From Carya illinoinensis (taxonomy: Eukaryota; Streptophyta; Magnoliopsida; Fagales; Juglandaceae): a stretch of 64,000 bases of DNA. The notes beneath the pieces are model-generated. The model worked only from the letters and a program-made list of their open reading frames with translations. It was not told the DNA's origin and searched no databases. The position numbers were made by a program, and so were the translations under genes. The stretch lies in the NCBI RefSeq assembly GCF_018687715.1, contig NC_056758.1, positions 29,452,967 through 29,516,966 on the forward strand. Direction: 5' to 3'. Each line of letters opens with the position of its first letter. The first letter of the stretch is position 1. Shown piece by piece: positions 38,796 to 50,841 of this stretch.

Positions 38796-39536
38796 TTTGA
38801 TTTAATGTGTTTTACAGTTCATTATTATAGAAAATCAATGATAGAGTAGTTGGTTTAATGTGTTTTCCTTTTTTCTTTTTCTTTTTTTAGGGATATGGTT
38901 GATTTGGAAGTTTGTATCGGACTGTCACTAACAACAGTTTTACATACAAACTTTCCAAGGAACACTACGGCAACCAACCCACAATTTAGGAAGTAAAGAA
39001 ACAAATCCACAATCACAAGTACGAACCGATGGTATTTATTGGATAAAAAAAAAAATTTTGATTCCAACACCAACCTTAAAACTTAAAAATGCAAAGGAAA
39101 ATTAAGGTTGCAGAGAGAAAAAGAAATAGAGAGCATATGGTTCCTATAGCTTGGTATTGTCGTCTATTTCAAACTTCTTCTGGCACCCAGTGATTGGGTT
39201 TGCAGTGTTGAAATTCATTCCCTATGGACTCGCCGCTATGGCCGCTGATGCGAAAAAATGCCGCCACTTGCTCTTCCTCCACCGGGGGGCTCCTGTTGGC
39301 TCTTTAGATTTTTGGGTGTGGAGAAGAGACTTATATATTTGCACGTGTTTTTCAGTTAGTTGTGTTGTTTTTGCATTGGGTTGCGTTTTCTTTTTGAGAA
39401 AATCTATTCTAAGGCCAGTCCACGCGCATACACCCCACACTGTGACATGGCGAACCCGGTCTGACCGCCATGTCACGATTTCCATTTACACGGTTTGCAG
39501 TTTGGGTCTGAAGGCCATCTCTCCCATCTCTCCTTC

Positions 39537-39564
39537 CCCCCCCCCCCCCCCCCCAAAAAAAAAA
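39537..39564. repeat. Poly(C)-poly(A) junction
   Basis: A run of about 18 C and then 10 A inside the presumed leader region of the GRF gene. The mirror form of the T/G junction at 7358. Confidence 0.9.
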
Positions 39565-40309
39565 CGAGAAGTGCTATCTGCTGATTCCCCTAACTTCGAT
39601 TGATCTCCCTCAAGCACGATCTGCTCCTCTGAAAATTCAGAGGTCTGCAGCACCCCTTCCCCCCCTTCCTCGAAACCAAGCAACACAATTCCCCCAATCG
39701 AAGTTGCGTTTCCCTCAAACCCACAGAAAACCCTAGAAATTTAAAATCACAGAAAACCTAGATCTTACAAACCCTTCCTCCACTCACGTCTGAATCGCCC
39801 GGTCTCTTCATCTCCTTCGTAAGCCTCAAATATCTTCCACTCCACGACAGTAAGGTAATCTCTTTTTTCACTTTGGTTGGTTTTTTTTGTTTTAATTTTT
39901 TTTTAGTTTATTAATGCTTGGAGATATGGTTTCTAAGGTTGTGATTTTACTCTTGAAAGTTGGATTTTACTCCCTCATTTTGTATTTGTTGTGGGAAAAA
40001 TCTTGATGGAGTTTTGATATTAAATAAAACGTATATGTTGATGGGTTTTTTGTGTTGTGGTTTCGGAGGTTGTGTTTTTGCTCTTGAAGTTGGGTCCAAG
40101 GATGGTTGGGGTGGTCTATATTCCACTGGGAACTTAGAAGAGCTTGAGGTTTTGTTTGCTAACTTTTTCACTTTTTGTTGCTTTCAAGGATGTGTCTATT
40201 GTGTTCTCCTTGTAGATCCTTATTTCTATTTTGTCCACACGTGCTATTTGTCGATATTGGAAATGGGTGAAACATGCTCATTGAATGCTTGACCTCCAGG
40301 GTAGTACGT

Positions 40310-40639
40310 ACATACATACATGTGTGTGTATATATATATTTATTTATGTAGCACACGCACACATTTTAAGTACCTGGAAAAAGTAGAATTTTATAATTGG
40401 GCTTATGGTAACTTGGATGAAAATGATTTGCTTGTCTATGTAGTGTTTGAAAGGCTTAAGTTCTCCATAATATCCAAATTCATTACCATTTGCCCAAATA
40501 TTGTTTATAGAAAAGAGCAGATTTCTTATGCTTTGAAAGAATGATAAGTGAAATGATAAGTAAGGGCTTGGCTTGACCCTATGTTCTTCAACTTCTAGGC
40601 AGATCATCCTGGTTTTCTCATACGCTGTGTATACATACA

Positions 40640-40672
<33 letters not shown>

Positions 40673-40962
40673 GTATTTATTTATGTAGCACACGCACACA
40701 TTTTAAGTACCTGGAAAAAGTAGAACTTTATAATTGGGCTTATGGTAACTTGGATGAAAATGATTTGCTTGTCTATGTAGTGTTTGAAAGGCTTAAGTTC
40801 TCCATAATATCTAAATTCATTACCATTTGCCCAAATATTTTTTATAGAAAAGAACAGATTTCTTATGCTCTGAAAGAATGATAAGTGAAATGATAAATAA
40901 GGGCTTGGCTTGACCCTTGTTCTTCAACTTCTGGGCAGATCATCCTGGTTTTCTCATACGTT
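40310..40962. repeat. Two-copy tandem duplication (period 337 bp)
   Basis: GCACACGCACACATTTTAAG occurs at 40351 and 40688, and the 300-odd bases around it are repeated almost exactly, including the (TG)n(TA)n stretch before and gatcatcctggttttctcatacg at the end of each copy. A second (AT)n run sits at 41048-41072. Open frames of about 75-100 codons here are low-complexity by-products. Confidence 0.9.
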
Positions 40963-41737
40963 GTTTTATTGTCTCTTCTCCTGGTTTACACTGTAGTACT
41001 GTCCATATTATGATTATTACATCACTTTCTTTTTCCTTGGGAAGGAATATATATATATATATATATATATAGGATATTGCCTTAAAGGTTGATGTTCTCT
41101 GTAATGCATTCCCTTTTCATGATCTGCAGGTGTTTATGAGAAAGGATATAATCTCATCACTTCTCATAAGTAAAAAGATAATAATAATAATTTTATAACT
41201 CTTCAATTATTTTAAGACTAGTCTATTCAACCTGATATGGAGGAGGGGAGTTAATTAGAATTGAAGTTATGTTAAGAATTTATTTGAAATTATAAGCTAG
41301 CCATAACGTACGATGGAACGGGAATGTTGTACCCTTCTAAATGTGGTAAGTAGTTAATTAAGTTAATTAAGGTGAGTAAATAAAGAAATCAATTCAGTAT
41401 TATTCACATTCTATAACCAAAAATGGCCACATTTGGATTGTGGAGATCATTAGTGATTAAATTTCAGTTATGACTGTGTACTTCTTGGGAAAGAAATTCT
41501 ACTTGCTCTAGAGTTCATTGGCTGCAATTGCCTGTCAAATTGCTTATCTTGTTGTGGTGTTAAGAATTCCTCAATAAATTTTAACATTACTTATAAATTT
41601 AGCAGTTACTAATTTGTTTAGTTGGAGTTCCATTTAACGTCATATTTTAACAACTTCTTGAACATCACAAATGGTCATTCTACTTACTTTCCTAAAATGG
41701 TTTAAAATTTTTCTTCACTGTTTGAGATAGATAACCT

Positions 41738-42254
41738 ATGGCATTGAGCGCATCATCATGTGTGGTTGATGATTTTTTCGAATCACCAACCTGTTGGTAT
41801 GGCTTGAAAGCCCCATTAACGACCTCCAAAACTAACAAAAATCCTGGAAGAAAGTTTTACACATGCCCAAAGTACAACACGGTAAAACATAGTTTTTTGG
41901 TCATATTTTGTATTACTTTTTAACATGTCATATTCATACTTAGTTCAAATATACCTTTTGCACTGCAGGAAGAAACAAAGTGCCAATTCTTCTTATGGGC
42001 AAATATATTTCAATTGGTAGATGAAAAAATTCGCACAAGAGAGAATGCAGTTTGAAAAAGGGAGGACGATGTATTGCTCCGTGAGTATAAAGTTCAGGAA
42101 AAAAAAAGATAAACTACTTGAAAGAGAGGATGTTCTTTACAATCAAGATGAGCAAATTGTGAAGCAGGTCGTACAAAATAGATGTATTTGCATCTCTTTG
42201 TGTATGTATTGGGTGGTATCAATTGTAATAATTTTTGGTTGGCTTGGACCATAA
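41738..42254 (+). CDS. GRF-type zinc-finger protein, two or three parts, frame-disrupted cargo gene
   Basis: Exon 1 (41738-41881) gives 48 residues with a GRF-type motif: SPTCWYGLKAPL and then GRKFYTCPKYN, followed after a GT-AG intron (acceptor at 41968) by EETKCQFFLWAN. The family normally has CxCG at the first site; here the second Cys is Tyr (CWYG), so a zinc ligand is missing. Read straight on, the frame stops at 42055 (77 residues). A different frame from 42021 continues as a charged coiled coil and a hydrophobic C-terminal segment (CMYWVVSIVIIFGWL), the expected tail of plant GRF proteins, so a frameshift near 42020 is likely. GRF zinc fingers bind nucleic acid in other proteins. Its position inside the Mutator-like TIRs suggests cargo or accessory status. 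Confidence 0.75.
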
Positions 42255-42522
42255 ATGTATTTTGGTCGAAGTTAGACGGAAATGGATAGTTCGGATTAAA
42301 ATATTTAAGCGTATTTTTCTTTTTATTGTGAAGGGAGATATCAAGTGTTAGTAGTTTGTAAACTTTTGGTATGTAAAATGGATGGGTTGCTAGATGTTTA
42401 ACATGGCCCGATTGTAATTTGAAGAACCGGTTGTAAACTTTTGATATGTAAAATAGATGGTTCCTGAATGTTGAACATGTCGTAGATATTCACCTAATTT
42501 GTTGAATATGGCGTAGATATTC

Positions 42523-43985
42523 ACCTTAGTATAATTCACCTGATATTATACCAAATAACCAAATAAATCACAACCTGCCAAATAACCAAATAATATCCCA
42601 ACCTGATATTACAAATTGCTTAATCTCTTATGAATCTTATTACACCCATAAATATGCCAATATACATCACGATATGGCAAACCTTAGTATAATTCACTTG
42701 ATAGATATTACACCAATTAAATCACAACCTGCCAAATAATCAAATAATATCCCAATCTGATATTACAAATTGTTTAATCTCTTATGAATCTTATTACACC
42801 CGTAAATATGCCAAAATACATCACGATATGGCAAACCTTAGTATAATTCTCCTGATAGATATTACACCAATAGGGGTGTAAGAAAAAACCGGCAAACCGG
42901 AAAACCGGCCCGGACCAAACCGGACCGGACCGGTTGTGCCGATTTTGGAACGGTTCGGTCCGGAACCGGTTTTCATAAATGAAAAACCGGCCGGAACCGG
43001 TCCGGTTTCGGTTTCGCTTAGTTTTGGACCGGACCGGACCGGTACTATTTATATATTAATATTATATATAATATATTTTATATTATATATAATTTTTAAT
43101 CACATAAAAAATAATCACATATATACTAATACTAATATTCTAATATAGATTATAGTTATACTCGTACTAATATAGTTATACTAAATCATCAAAACTAACA
43201 CTAACATATAGTTATACTAATAGTCTAGTATTAATACTATTATATTGTCTAATATATTATATAGTTATAACTAATACTAATATATATATACTAATACTAA
43301 TCGTCTAATATAGGATTATAGCAGACTTTTTTTTACACTAGATTTCTTATTTTAGTTTTTGTTTTATAACAGTTTTTTATATAGTGAATTTTGTTTATAT
43401 AACAGATTTTTTTTATAAAGCAGATGTTTTATATCAGAATTTTTTACATAGCAGATTTATTTTTTTATAAACCAGATTTTTGATAGCAGAATTTTTTTAC
43501 ATAGCAGATTTTTTTTTACAAAGCAGATTTTTGTAAATGGTAAACAGAATTTTTTAAATCAGTTTTTTCTTTTAAACAGAATTTTTATAAAAAATTTGTA
43601 TTTTATTAAAACCGGACCAAACCGGACCGGAAACCGGTAAAACCGGAATACCGGTTTAGGAGGAAAATCGGTGCGTAATTGATTTTGAAAAATGTAAAAC
43701 CGGTGCCTACCGGTTCGGTCCTAGATTTTGTACAAAACCAGACCGAACCGGACCGGTTACACCCCTATACACCAATTAAATCACAACCTGCCAAATAACC
43801 AAATAATATCCCAACCTGATATTACAAATTGCTTAATCTCTTATGAATCTTATTACGCCAATAAATATGCCAAAATACATCACGATATGGCAAACCTTAG
43901 TATAATTCATTTGATAGATATTACACCAATTAAATCATAACCTGCCAAATAACCAAATAATATCCCAACCTGATATTACAAATAA
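42523..43985. repeat. Tandem repeat, about 156-bp unit, 3.5 copies, split by a hAT element
   Basis: ACCTTAGTATAATTCA starts copies near 42523, 42681, 42835 and 43894. Each unit contains aacctgccaaataac, cctgatattacaaatt and catcacgatatggcaaa. Ignoring the hAT insert, spacing stays at 154-158 bp. Units are 90-odd percent alike by eye. They are non-coding and lie between the GRF gene and the transposase gene. Confidence 0.92.
42871..43767. mobile_element. hAT-type non-autonomous element rich in CCGG words (897 bp)
   Basis: Perfect 11-bp terminal inverted repeats TAGGGGTGTAA / TTACACCCCTA and an 8-bp duplication TACACCAA at 42863-42870 and 43768-43775. Both features are diagnostic of hAT elements. 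Sub-terminal regions are packed with accggaccgg words, in inverted orientation at the two ends. The middle (43325-43590) is a degenerate iteration of cagattttttta. No transposase is encoded. Confidence 0.95.
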
Positions 43986-46936
43986 GGTGTAGAATAAATT
44001 GAGTAAATACCCATAAATAAGGACACATATTTCTTTGAAAAAAAAAATGCAAAAACCTATCACAAGCATCTAAAAACTTCAATTACATCACAACAACCAT
44101 TAACGCATCAAAATCTAACCTCGCTTTGACCAAAATACATCAAAATACACCACAACCATCTAATTATTCTCAATTACATCACAACGACCAAAATATTTCA
44201 AAATACATCAGAACCATAACATCACGAAACCCTTCCTCTCATCAAATACTAATTTGCAACCATAACGTCATTTCTCCTCATTAACTGATGGCGGTGGCTG
44301 TGTGACAGTATTTTATTGTGTTAAAACAACAAAATCATCCTGGCAACCATTGAGTACCTAAAAATTTGAAAAAAGCACATATACAACCCAATTACTAAAA
44401 AATTCTGAATTCTGACTCAAGCAAAATGGAACTAATGCACGTAAGGGAAACCTATTACCTTATCAGTTTCTGGAGCTTCCGATACCTCACCATCCTGTGA
44501 TGCATCATCAAATATTTTCCTACAAATCTAAATGAATTGAAAGATAAAAAAAAATACACATCTATTAGAAACAATTATAGAGTGCATTCTTAAGCAATCA
44601 ATAATTAACACTATAATATTTGATGTTTTACCGGTTTCTTCTTTTCCTTTGTTGCAGCTTTCTCCACAGGCAGAACATTCCTTTTCGTTGGTGGCCTTCC
44701 TTTCCCTCGAACAATGTGGGAGCTTAAGATTTTCTTACCCTTTTCTGTGACCATAGTTTCTTTTACCTTGCTTGAACCAGACTCAAGTGTTAATCCTTTA
44801 AATTTATTCTCAAATTCATCCAAGTGGGAAATGAATGCAGAAACATGGTCATCACTTGGACAAACACGAGTTGCCCAAGTGAGGCACCGTTTAACCACGA
44901 ACTCATACCTTCCTGAGTCCGCACTCTGTCGCAAGTCATCATAGCTACTTTTTACCACCGTATATCTCCTCTTTAAATCCTTCCTCCATCGATCCAAGAT
45001 ATACTTATCTGGCAATGCATGAATCTTATTCATATGGCAAACGTTCAATGCATGCCTATAGAGAATTCCCCTAATCTCAAATAAAGCACGTGTGCATTTA
45101 ACATCAACTTCCTCCTGGTTAAAGTAAACTGTGTACTTCACACTCTTGACATGGTCACCATTAGTGGTAATTTCATCCAAAACATCATAGGTTGAAATGC
45201 AACCATCCTTGCTGATAAATATGCAATTATATAAAATCATTCCCCACACCTCTCTTTGGACCTCTTTAAATTTTACACTCGTATACACCGATTGAAATTG
45301 CTTCTCAATGCGGAATGCCAATGAATATGGGATGGTTTGGTTGGAGGAATTGAAATCAGCTGTCGTCTTAAGCTGCACCTTTTTCCTGAGCGCATTGTCA
45401 AATTGATTGACAAAATCTTTTAACGTGGTACCAGAATGCACAAACCCATCAAAAAAAGCATTCATACTTTCAGATCTCTGAATTGTGCTCATGCCAGCCC
45501 AAAATACTCCCTTAAGGTACACCGGGACCCAGAACAACCTCTCATTGTACAACCTTTGCAACCATACATTATCACCGAGTCCATACTTTTGAATAAGTTG
45601 CCCCCACTTCATCTCAAATTCTGCACATGTCTGTTAATCATATAGGGCACTTTGGATGGAAGTCTTCAACTCTGTATTGTACATTGTGTGAGATCCCAAT
45701 TTTTCTGACAATTTTCACATTATATGCCATAGACAATATTTATGATGTGTGTCTGGGAATATTAGAGCAATAACACTCTTCATTGCTCAATCTTGGTCAG
45801 TAATGATCGCTTTTGGAACACTAACATTCATGCATTCTAACCATGCTCGAAACAACCACACGAAAGTACTTGTGTCCTAGCTTGAAAGCAATCCAGCCCC
45901 TAACAGTATAAACTGCCCATGGTGATTTATCCCAACAAATGGAGCAAATAGCATACTGTATCTATTGGTTAGGCATGTCGTATCGGATGTGATCACATTT
46001 CCAAAATACTCATATGCTGCTCGACTACGTGCATCAGCTCAAAACACATTCCTCAATCTCAACTCCTTATCCACAACAATCATATATGTAAAACCATCAT
46101 TCTGCAACCTCATATTCTTGAAGTACTCAGTAAGTGCTTCTCCACCCCCTTTACCCAACCTTAATTTCCTGGTTTTGTCAATAAAATTTCGACAGTCTTT
46201 TTCTTGAAAATCAAGATTCTCAAACCCCCTGCATCAACAACAAGTGCATTAAAATTCTTGTTCATTCTAATACCTGCTCTGTCGTTCAAATCAAGCATCC
46301 TCTAACTGTATTCGTCTAAATACTTGTGCGATCTAAAGAATATAGATTTTTGGGGGCTGACAGTGCTATAATTATGAGCATTCTCAACAGTGGTCACCTC
46401 CCAAGTACCATTCACTAAGTGAGCATTTATCCTTGCCTTATAATCCGTTTTAATAGTTGGTCGTGGCCTTGAGATATTACTATGGCTAGGTTGGTACTTG
46501 CCACCTCGAGCACACCCAATCGTCAAATACCTCACCCTCCCATCTACCTCTCTCTTCGTCCGTTGTGTTATAACATCAAAACCTTTTTGCTTGGCATATC
46601 GCTTATAATTTGCCATAAGCTCATGTTTAGTGGCAAACTCCATACCAGGTTTGGGATTCTCCTCAACTTGGTCATTATCAGAATATTCTTCATTTATTTC
46701 ATCGGCTTCTTCATTCTATTCATTTAAAAGAGATGTATCTCTAACATCTGTTTCACTTTCAGATATAAATGTCGCAGTAGTCGATGGATTTGTTGTAGAA
46801 TTTTCTAAGCTTCTCAACTCCTCTCTGACACTCGATGGAGGGCGTGGCGGTGGGGGCTGTAATCAGGTAGATGAACTAATACATTACGAGTAACAATCCA
46901 CTAAATCACAAAAATACAAAGTCAAAATGTAGTTAC

Positions 46937-49442
46937 CTGGTTCATTTGTTGAACATGACTGGACTCCTCCGTATTAGTTGATGGAGGGTAGATGAAGGTT
47001 GTTAGAAAGGGTGGCATTGGAGGGGGCTGTAATCAAGCACGATATTAGAATGCGTAACAACATAAGGGAAAAAAATTATACGCAAAATTAAGAACTTGGT
47101 TCGTTTGTTGAACATGGACCGACTCCTTTGCATTAGTCAAGGAAGGGTAGATGAACATTGTCGGAAAATGTGGCATTGGAGGGGGCTGATGGCAAGCATG
47201 ATATTAGAACGGGTAACAAAATTTGTAAAAAAAGATGCGCAAAAATTCTAACCTAGTTAGGTTGCTAAACATGGCCCGACTCCTCTACATTAGTCGAGGG
47301 AGGGTAGATGAACTGACTGTTGGAAGAGGTGGCCTTGGTGGGGGCTGTAGTAAATAAGATATTAGAATGCGTAACAACGTGAGGGAAAAAATAATTATAC
47401 GCAAAAATTATAACCTGGTTAGCTTGTTCAACATGGCCCAACTCTTTCTCATTAGTCGAGGGAGGGTAGATGAACGTTGTTGGATGAGATATTTCTCTTT
47501 TGAGAATCGATGGGATATTTCTCGCTTGACTAGTTTAGTGGGCCATCAGAAAGCTTTTGAGTTCTATGATTTTTTGGCCAGACGTAAGGAGGCTCAAGAT
47601 GTGCTTGTTTGGTTGAAGGATAAGGATGGTCACTTTACTACTAAGAGTGCCTGGGATTGTATTAGGATTAGGGCGCCTCTTTTACCTTGGGCTTAGTGGA
47701 TCTGGCACCTTAATCTTCCTAAGAATATTTCCATTATGATGTGGAAGGCGATTAATAATTGTTTAAATGTTGATGATAAGATTCAGATAGTGGGTATTCC
47801 GATAGTTTCCAAATGTAATTGCTGCCAAGAGGGTCATACTGAGGACTTGAATCATGTTCTTTGCACGAGGGAGTTCGCTAGACACGTTTGGCATTTAGCG
47901 GCTAGTCATTTAGGGGTTCATATGGCTTCTTTTTACACTTGGACAGAACAAATAAATTTTTGGTTTCGTCGTGCGAGTAATTCCTCTTAGGTGCGTATTA
48001 TCTTTGGTATTCTTCCTTCTATTATATCCTGGAAACTTTGGGAGAGGCGTTGTAAAGCCCGATATGAAGATAAGGCCAATACGGTTGAGTCAGTTTGGCA
48101 CGCTATTAAATTATGGCTCCGTCGTGTTGTGGATCAGGTTATGAAAGTCTCTTCTGTTTCTACTCAGGATATTGATATTTTGAATAGATTGGATATCCCG
48201 GTTTTGAATCCTAAACCTAAGAGAGTTCGTGTGGTTAGATGGACTCGACCTCGCCAAGGCTGGGTTAAACTTAACATTGATGGCAGTAGTCTAAAAATCC
48301 TGGCCATTCTGGTGCAGGGGGTGTAATTAGGAATGATACTGGCAGACTGATAGTGGCTTACTCTGTCTCCCTGGGTCATGGTACTAATAATTTTGCTGAA
48401 TTTCAAAGTTTATTAGAAGGAGTTAGCAGGTGTCATACTCTTGGTTTTTCTCGTGTTCAAATTGAGACTGACTCTCAACTTTTGGTTAATTGGATCACCA
48501 AGGATGCTTGCCCCAACTGGTATCTAGAAGAATTTTGGGAAGAACTACATGCTTTTCTTACTTGTATGGATTATACTGTGACTCATATTTTTCGTGAAGG
48601 TAATGCAGTTTCTGATTTTTTAGCAAAGAGTGGTGCTGAGGGTTTGAACTCTGATTGGTCTGGTGATCAGACGTTGCCCAGTCTTTTAAGAGGTCTTATT
48701 CGCATGGATAAATTGGGCCTTCCTTACTTAAGGGTTTCGTAAGGTTTGTGATTGGTCAGTTTTTTCTATTTGTTTTGTTTATATGCTCCATTTTTGTTTG
48801 CTTGTTTTTTTTTTTTGCAGGTTGTCTTATCCTCGGTTGGTTTTGAGTTAGGTTCATGTTTTTTCTATTGACATTGTATTTGAATGTTTTGGTTATTAAG
48901 GTTTTTTTACGCATGGGTTTTGGCTTTTTGTATCCCCCATGTACCAATTTGTAACCACGATTTTCCTCCGCCACAAGTGAGGGTTTTTTAATAAAATTGG
49001 GGTACCGTCCTCTTTTTTAAAAAAATAAAAAATAAAAAATAAAAATAAGAAGAAGAAGAAGAAGAAAGATGAACGTTGTTGGAAGATGTGGTATTGGTGG
49101 GGGCTATAATCAAGCAGGGCGTTAGAACGGGTAATAAATAAACAATTTAAGCCAAAAAATTGAAAGGTAAGGCATATAATTCACCTGGGTCGTTTGTTGA
49201 AGACAACCCAAACCCTCTACATTAGTCGACGGATGGTAGATTAACGTTGTCAAAAAAGGTGGCATTGGTGGGAGTTGTAATCAGACACGATGTTATAACA
49301 GGAAATAAACAACTCGTATCAAAAAACTAAAAGGTTAGAAAGCTATGTACCTGGATCGTTTGTTGAAGACGGCTTGATTCCTCTACATTAGTCAATGGAG
49401 GGTATATGAACGTTGTTGAAAAATGTGACATTGGTGGGGCCT
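46937..49442 (-). repeat. Tandem array of a duplicated 30-codon exon plus its intron (about 160-bp unit)
   Basis: On the - strand each unit has an acceptor, an exon starting PPPMP, and a donor. Exon 47026-46937 is exactly 90 nt (PPPMPPFLTTFIYPP, ending HVQQMNQ). Exon 47185-47096 is again 90 nt. The unit at 47344-47253 has a 2-nt insertion. The next is split by the LINE (49103-49067 plus 47484-47413). Two further units lie near 49184-49275 and 49350-49442. Period is 159-167 bp once the LINE is removed. One unit has lost its acceptor AG (about 49273). Confidence 0.85.
47485..49066 (+). mobile_element. 5'-truncated LINE with C-terminal RNase H, 17-bp target duplication
   Basis: The target duplication agatgaacgttgttgga is exact at 47468-47484 and 49067-49083. 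The + strand encodes a zinc-binding module (CNCCQEGHTEDLNHVLCTREFARHVW) split by single stops (47696, 47988), then an RNase H domain: LNIDGSS, NNFAEFQSLLEG, IETDSQLLVNWI, HIFREGNAVSDFLAKSG. A 3' UTR ends in an A-rich tail (about 49016-49066, with gaa iterations). This is a different LINE group from the L1-type copies elsewhere in the window, which lack RNase H. Confidence 0.94.
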
Positions 49443-49876
49443 GTAATCAGGCACGGTGTTAGAATGGGTAAGAATGAACTCAAGGAAGATAAAATTTGAA
49501 AGTTTAGAAAGATATGTACCTGGCTACCCCATGCATATGTATATGAATTCAGATACGTATTTGGATGCATCATAAATGGCAGGTAGTAGGCATTTCCTGA
49601 ACCATAATATTCCTACAATACACAAATAAAAATACATTAACTAATTGAAATCGAACCCAGACACATTCCTTTTATGAAAGACATTAATGTATCATATCTG
49701 AGTCGGTGGAATTGGTGTAGAAGGTTTGGGTGACTTTTTATCTTCTTCTTTGTCTATCATGCTATTTCTATTGAATTTATAGAATGCAGTAACAAGAAAT
49801 AAATTATGTTAATTCAAATTTCTTCAAACTAACTACAATTACATTTGACACTCAAAGTTTAACAAGTTTAAAGAGA

Positions 49877-50284
49877 TGATCACCATAAAGTTGATATTTA
49901 TTATTTTTAAATTATGTAACAAGAGTACTTCATTATTCAAAAGTATAAAATAAAATTATTATAACACATGTTTAAAACTCTTCTCTTATTTATAAAATAT
50001 ATTCGTTTATCATAAGAGAAGATTATCAATAAAATTAAGGTTACCGCCTCTCATTTTACAAAAAATTACAAATCTTGACATGATCACCATAAAGTTCTTA
50101 TTTATTATTTTTAAATTTTGTAACAAGAGTATTTCATTATTCAAAAGTATAAAATAAAATTATTATAACACTTGTTTAACACTCTTCTCTTATTTATAAA
50201 ATGTATTCCTTTATCCTAAGAGAAGATTATCAATAAAATTAAGGATGTCGCCTCTAATTTTACAAAAAATTATAGATCTTGAAC
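49877..50284. repeat. Two-copy tandem duplication (period 204 bp)
   Basis: TGATCACCATAAAGTT starts copies at 49877 and 50081; both end with acaaaaaattayaratcttga. AT-rich, non-coding, upstream of the transposase gene. The remaining 50285-51082 is AT-rich leader or promoter-like DNA apart from the GC-rich patch at 50677. Confidence 0.9.
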
Positions 50285-50676
50285 GCCAAAATTATTTTGT
50301 GAAATACACTACTTAAACCCCTTAATGCCTTACCCTAACTAGATTTAAAATTAAGAAATAATCTTTACAATTTTTACCAATTCAATCGCATATTCTTTTT
50401 TACAAAATAAATAAATTTGGTGCATCAAAAGTTCTCAAAAACATTCTCAAACCCAGGACTCGCAAAATGCTCAAACCCATTCTGCTCGGGACATGTAAAA
50501 TAAATAACAAAATGTTTTTCTTTAAATAAAAAAATAATTCTATAGCATATATCAAGAAGAAGCAGTGAGTGTATAGTTTCTCTGGGACTTCTTCCGACAG
50601 ACCTCACTTAGGCCAAAATTTCATATCTAAATAGAATGAGACTGTACTATATCTCGTATTTCAACTGTGTCCTTGA

Positions 50677-50841
50677 ATGGAGACGCCGGTGGACAAGACG
50701 ATAGGTGGTGGCTGGACGGGAAGGGTAGCGGCAGCCGAGGAAAGGAAACCGAGTGGGAGCTCCGGCAAAGCTGGAGGGAGAAACGGGACTTCAAATTCGA
50801 AGATCAAATTTGGGGGAAATAAAATCAGGACTAAAGTTTGA
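50677..50841 (+). other. GC-rich patch with a 54-codon open frame, unknown
   Basis: An island of higher GC in the AT-rich right part of the Mutator-like element. The + strand frame METPVDKTIGGGWTG... runs 54 codons, rich in Gly, Lys and Ser. No family was recognised. It could be part of the transposase gene leader (antisense) or a captured host fragment. Confidence 0.35.

Larger units (their letters stand above)
38796..41737 (+). promoter_or_regulatory. Presumed promoter, leader exon and leader intron of the GRF gene
   Basis: 39430-39854 is pyrimidine-rich with ccctagaaattt and cctccttcg phrases typical of plant 5' leaders. A donor TAAG|GTAATC at 39854/39855 and an acceptor just before the ATG (TTTGAGATAG at about 41730) would define a 1.9 kb leader intron. 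The 337-bp duplication lies in it. Inferred, not shown. Confidence 0.4.
44313..49760 (-). pseudogene. FAR1/FHY3-like Mutator transposase gene, pseudogenised
   Basis: On the - strand: first ATG at 49760 (MIDKEEDKK), an exon ending SYTYAWGSQ at about 49520, an array of Pro-rich repeat exons (46937-49442), then the FAR1 DNA-binding region (46643-46302: MEFATKHELM, RYLTIGCARGGKY). The MULE catalytic core follows at 45640-46250 ([23 protein letters not shown]), and then the C-terminal part 45612-44632 with a recognisable RSESMNAFFDGF. Two terminal exons, 44527-44459 and 44357-44313, keep phase 0 and end VLNGCQDDFVVLTQ. Stops occur at 46716-46718 and at three places between 45630 and 45810, so it is inactive. 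Normal members are transposases or domesticated light-signalling factors; here the TIRs show it is the transposase. Confidence 0.88.

Noticed and set aside
39151..39603. 150-codon + strand frame
   Set aside because: It runs into the poly-C tract and has no recognisable domain; it lies in the presumed leader region of the GRF gene.
40320..40881. Two nearly identical 74-102 codon frames
   Set aside because: They come from the 337-bp tandem duplication with (TG)n/(TA)n runs; low complexity.
46851..49442. Regularly spaced repeats that could look like a CRISPR array
   Set aside because: Plant nuclear DNA; the repeats contain exon-intron units of a transposase gene and spacing is about 160 bp.
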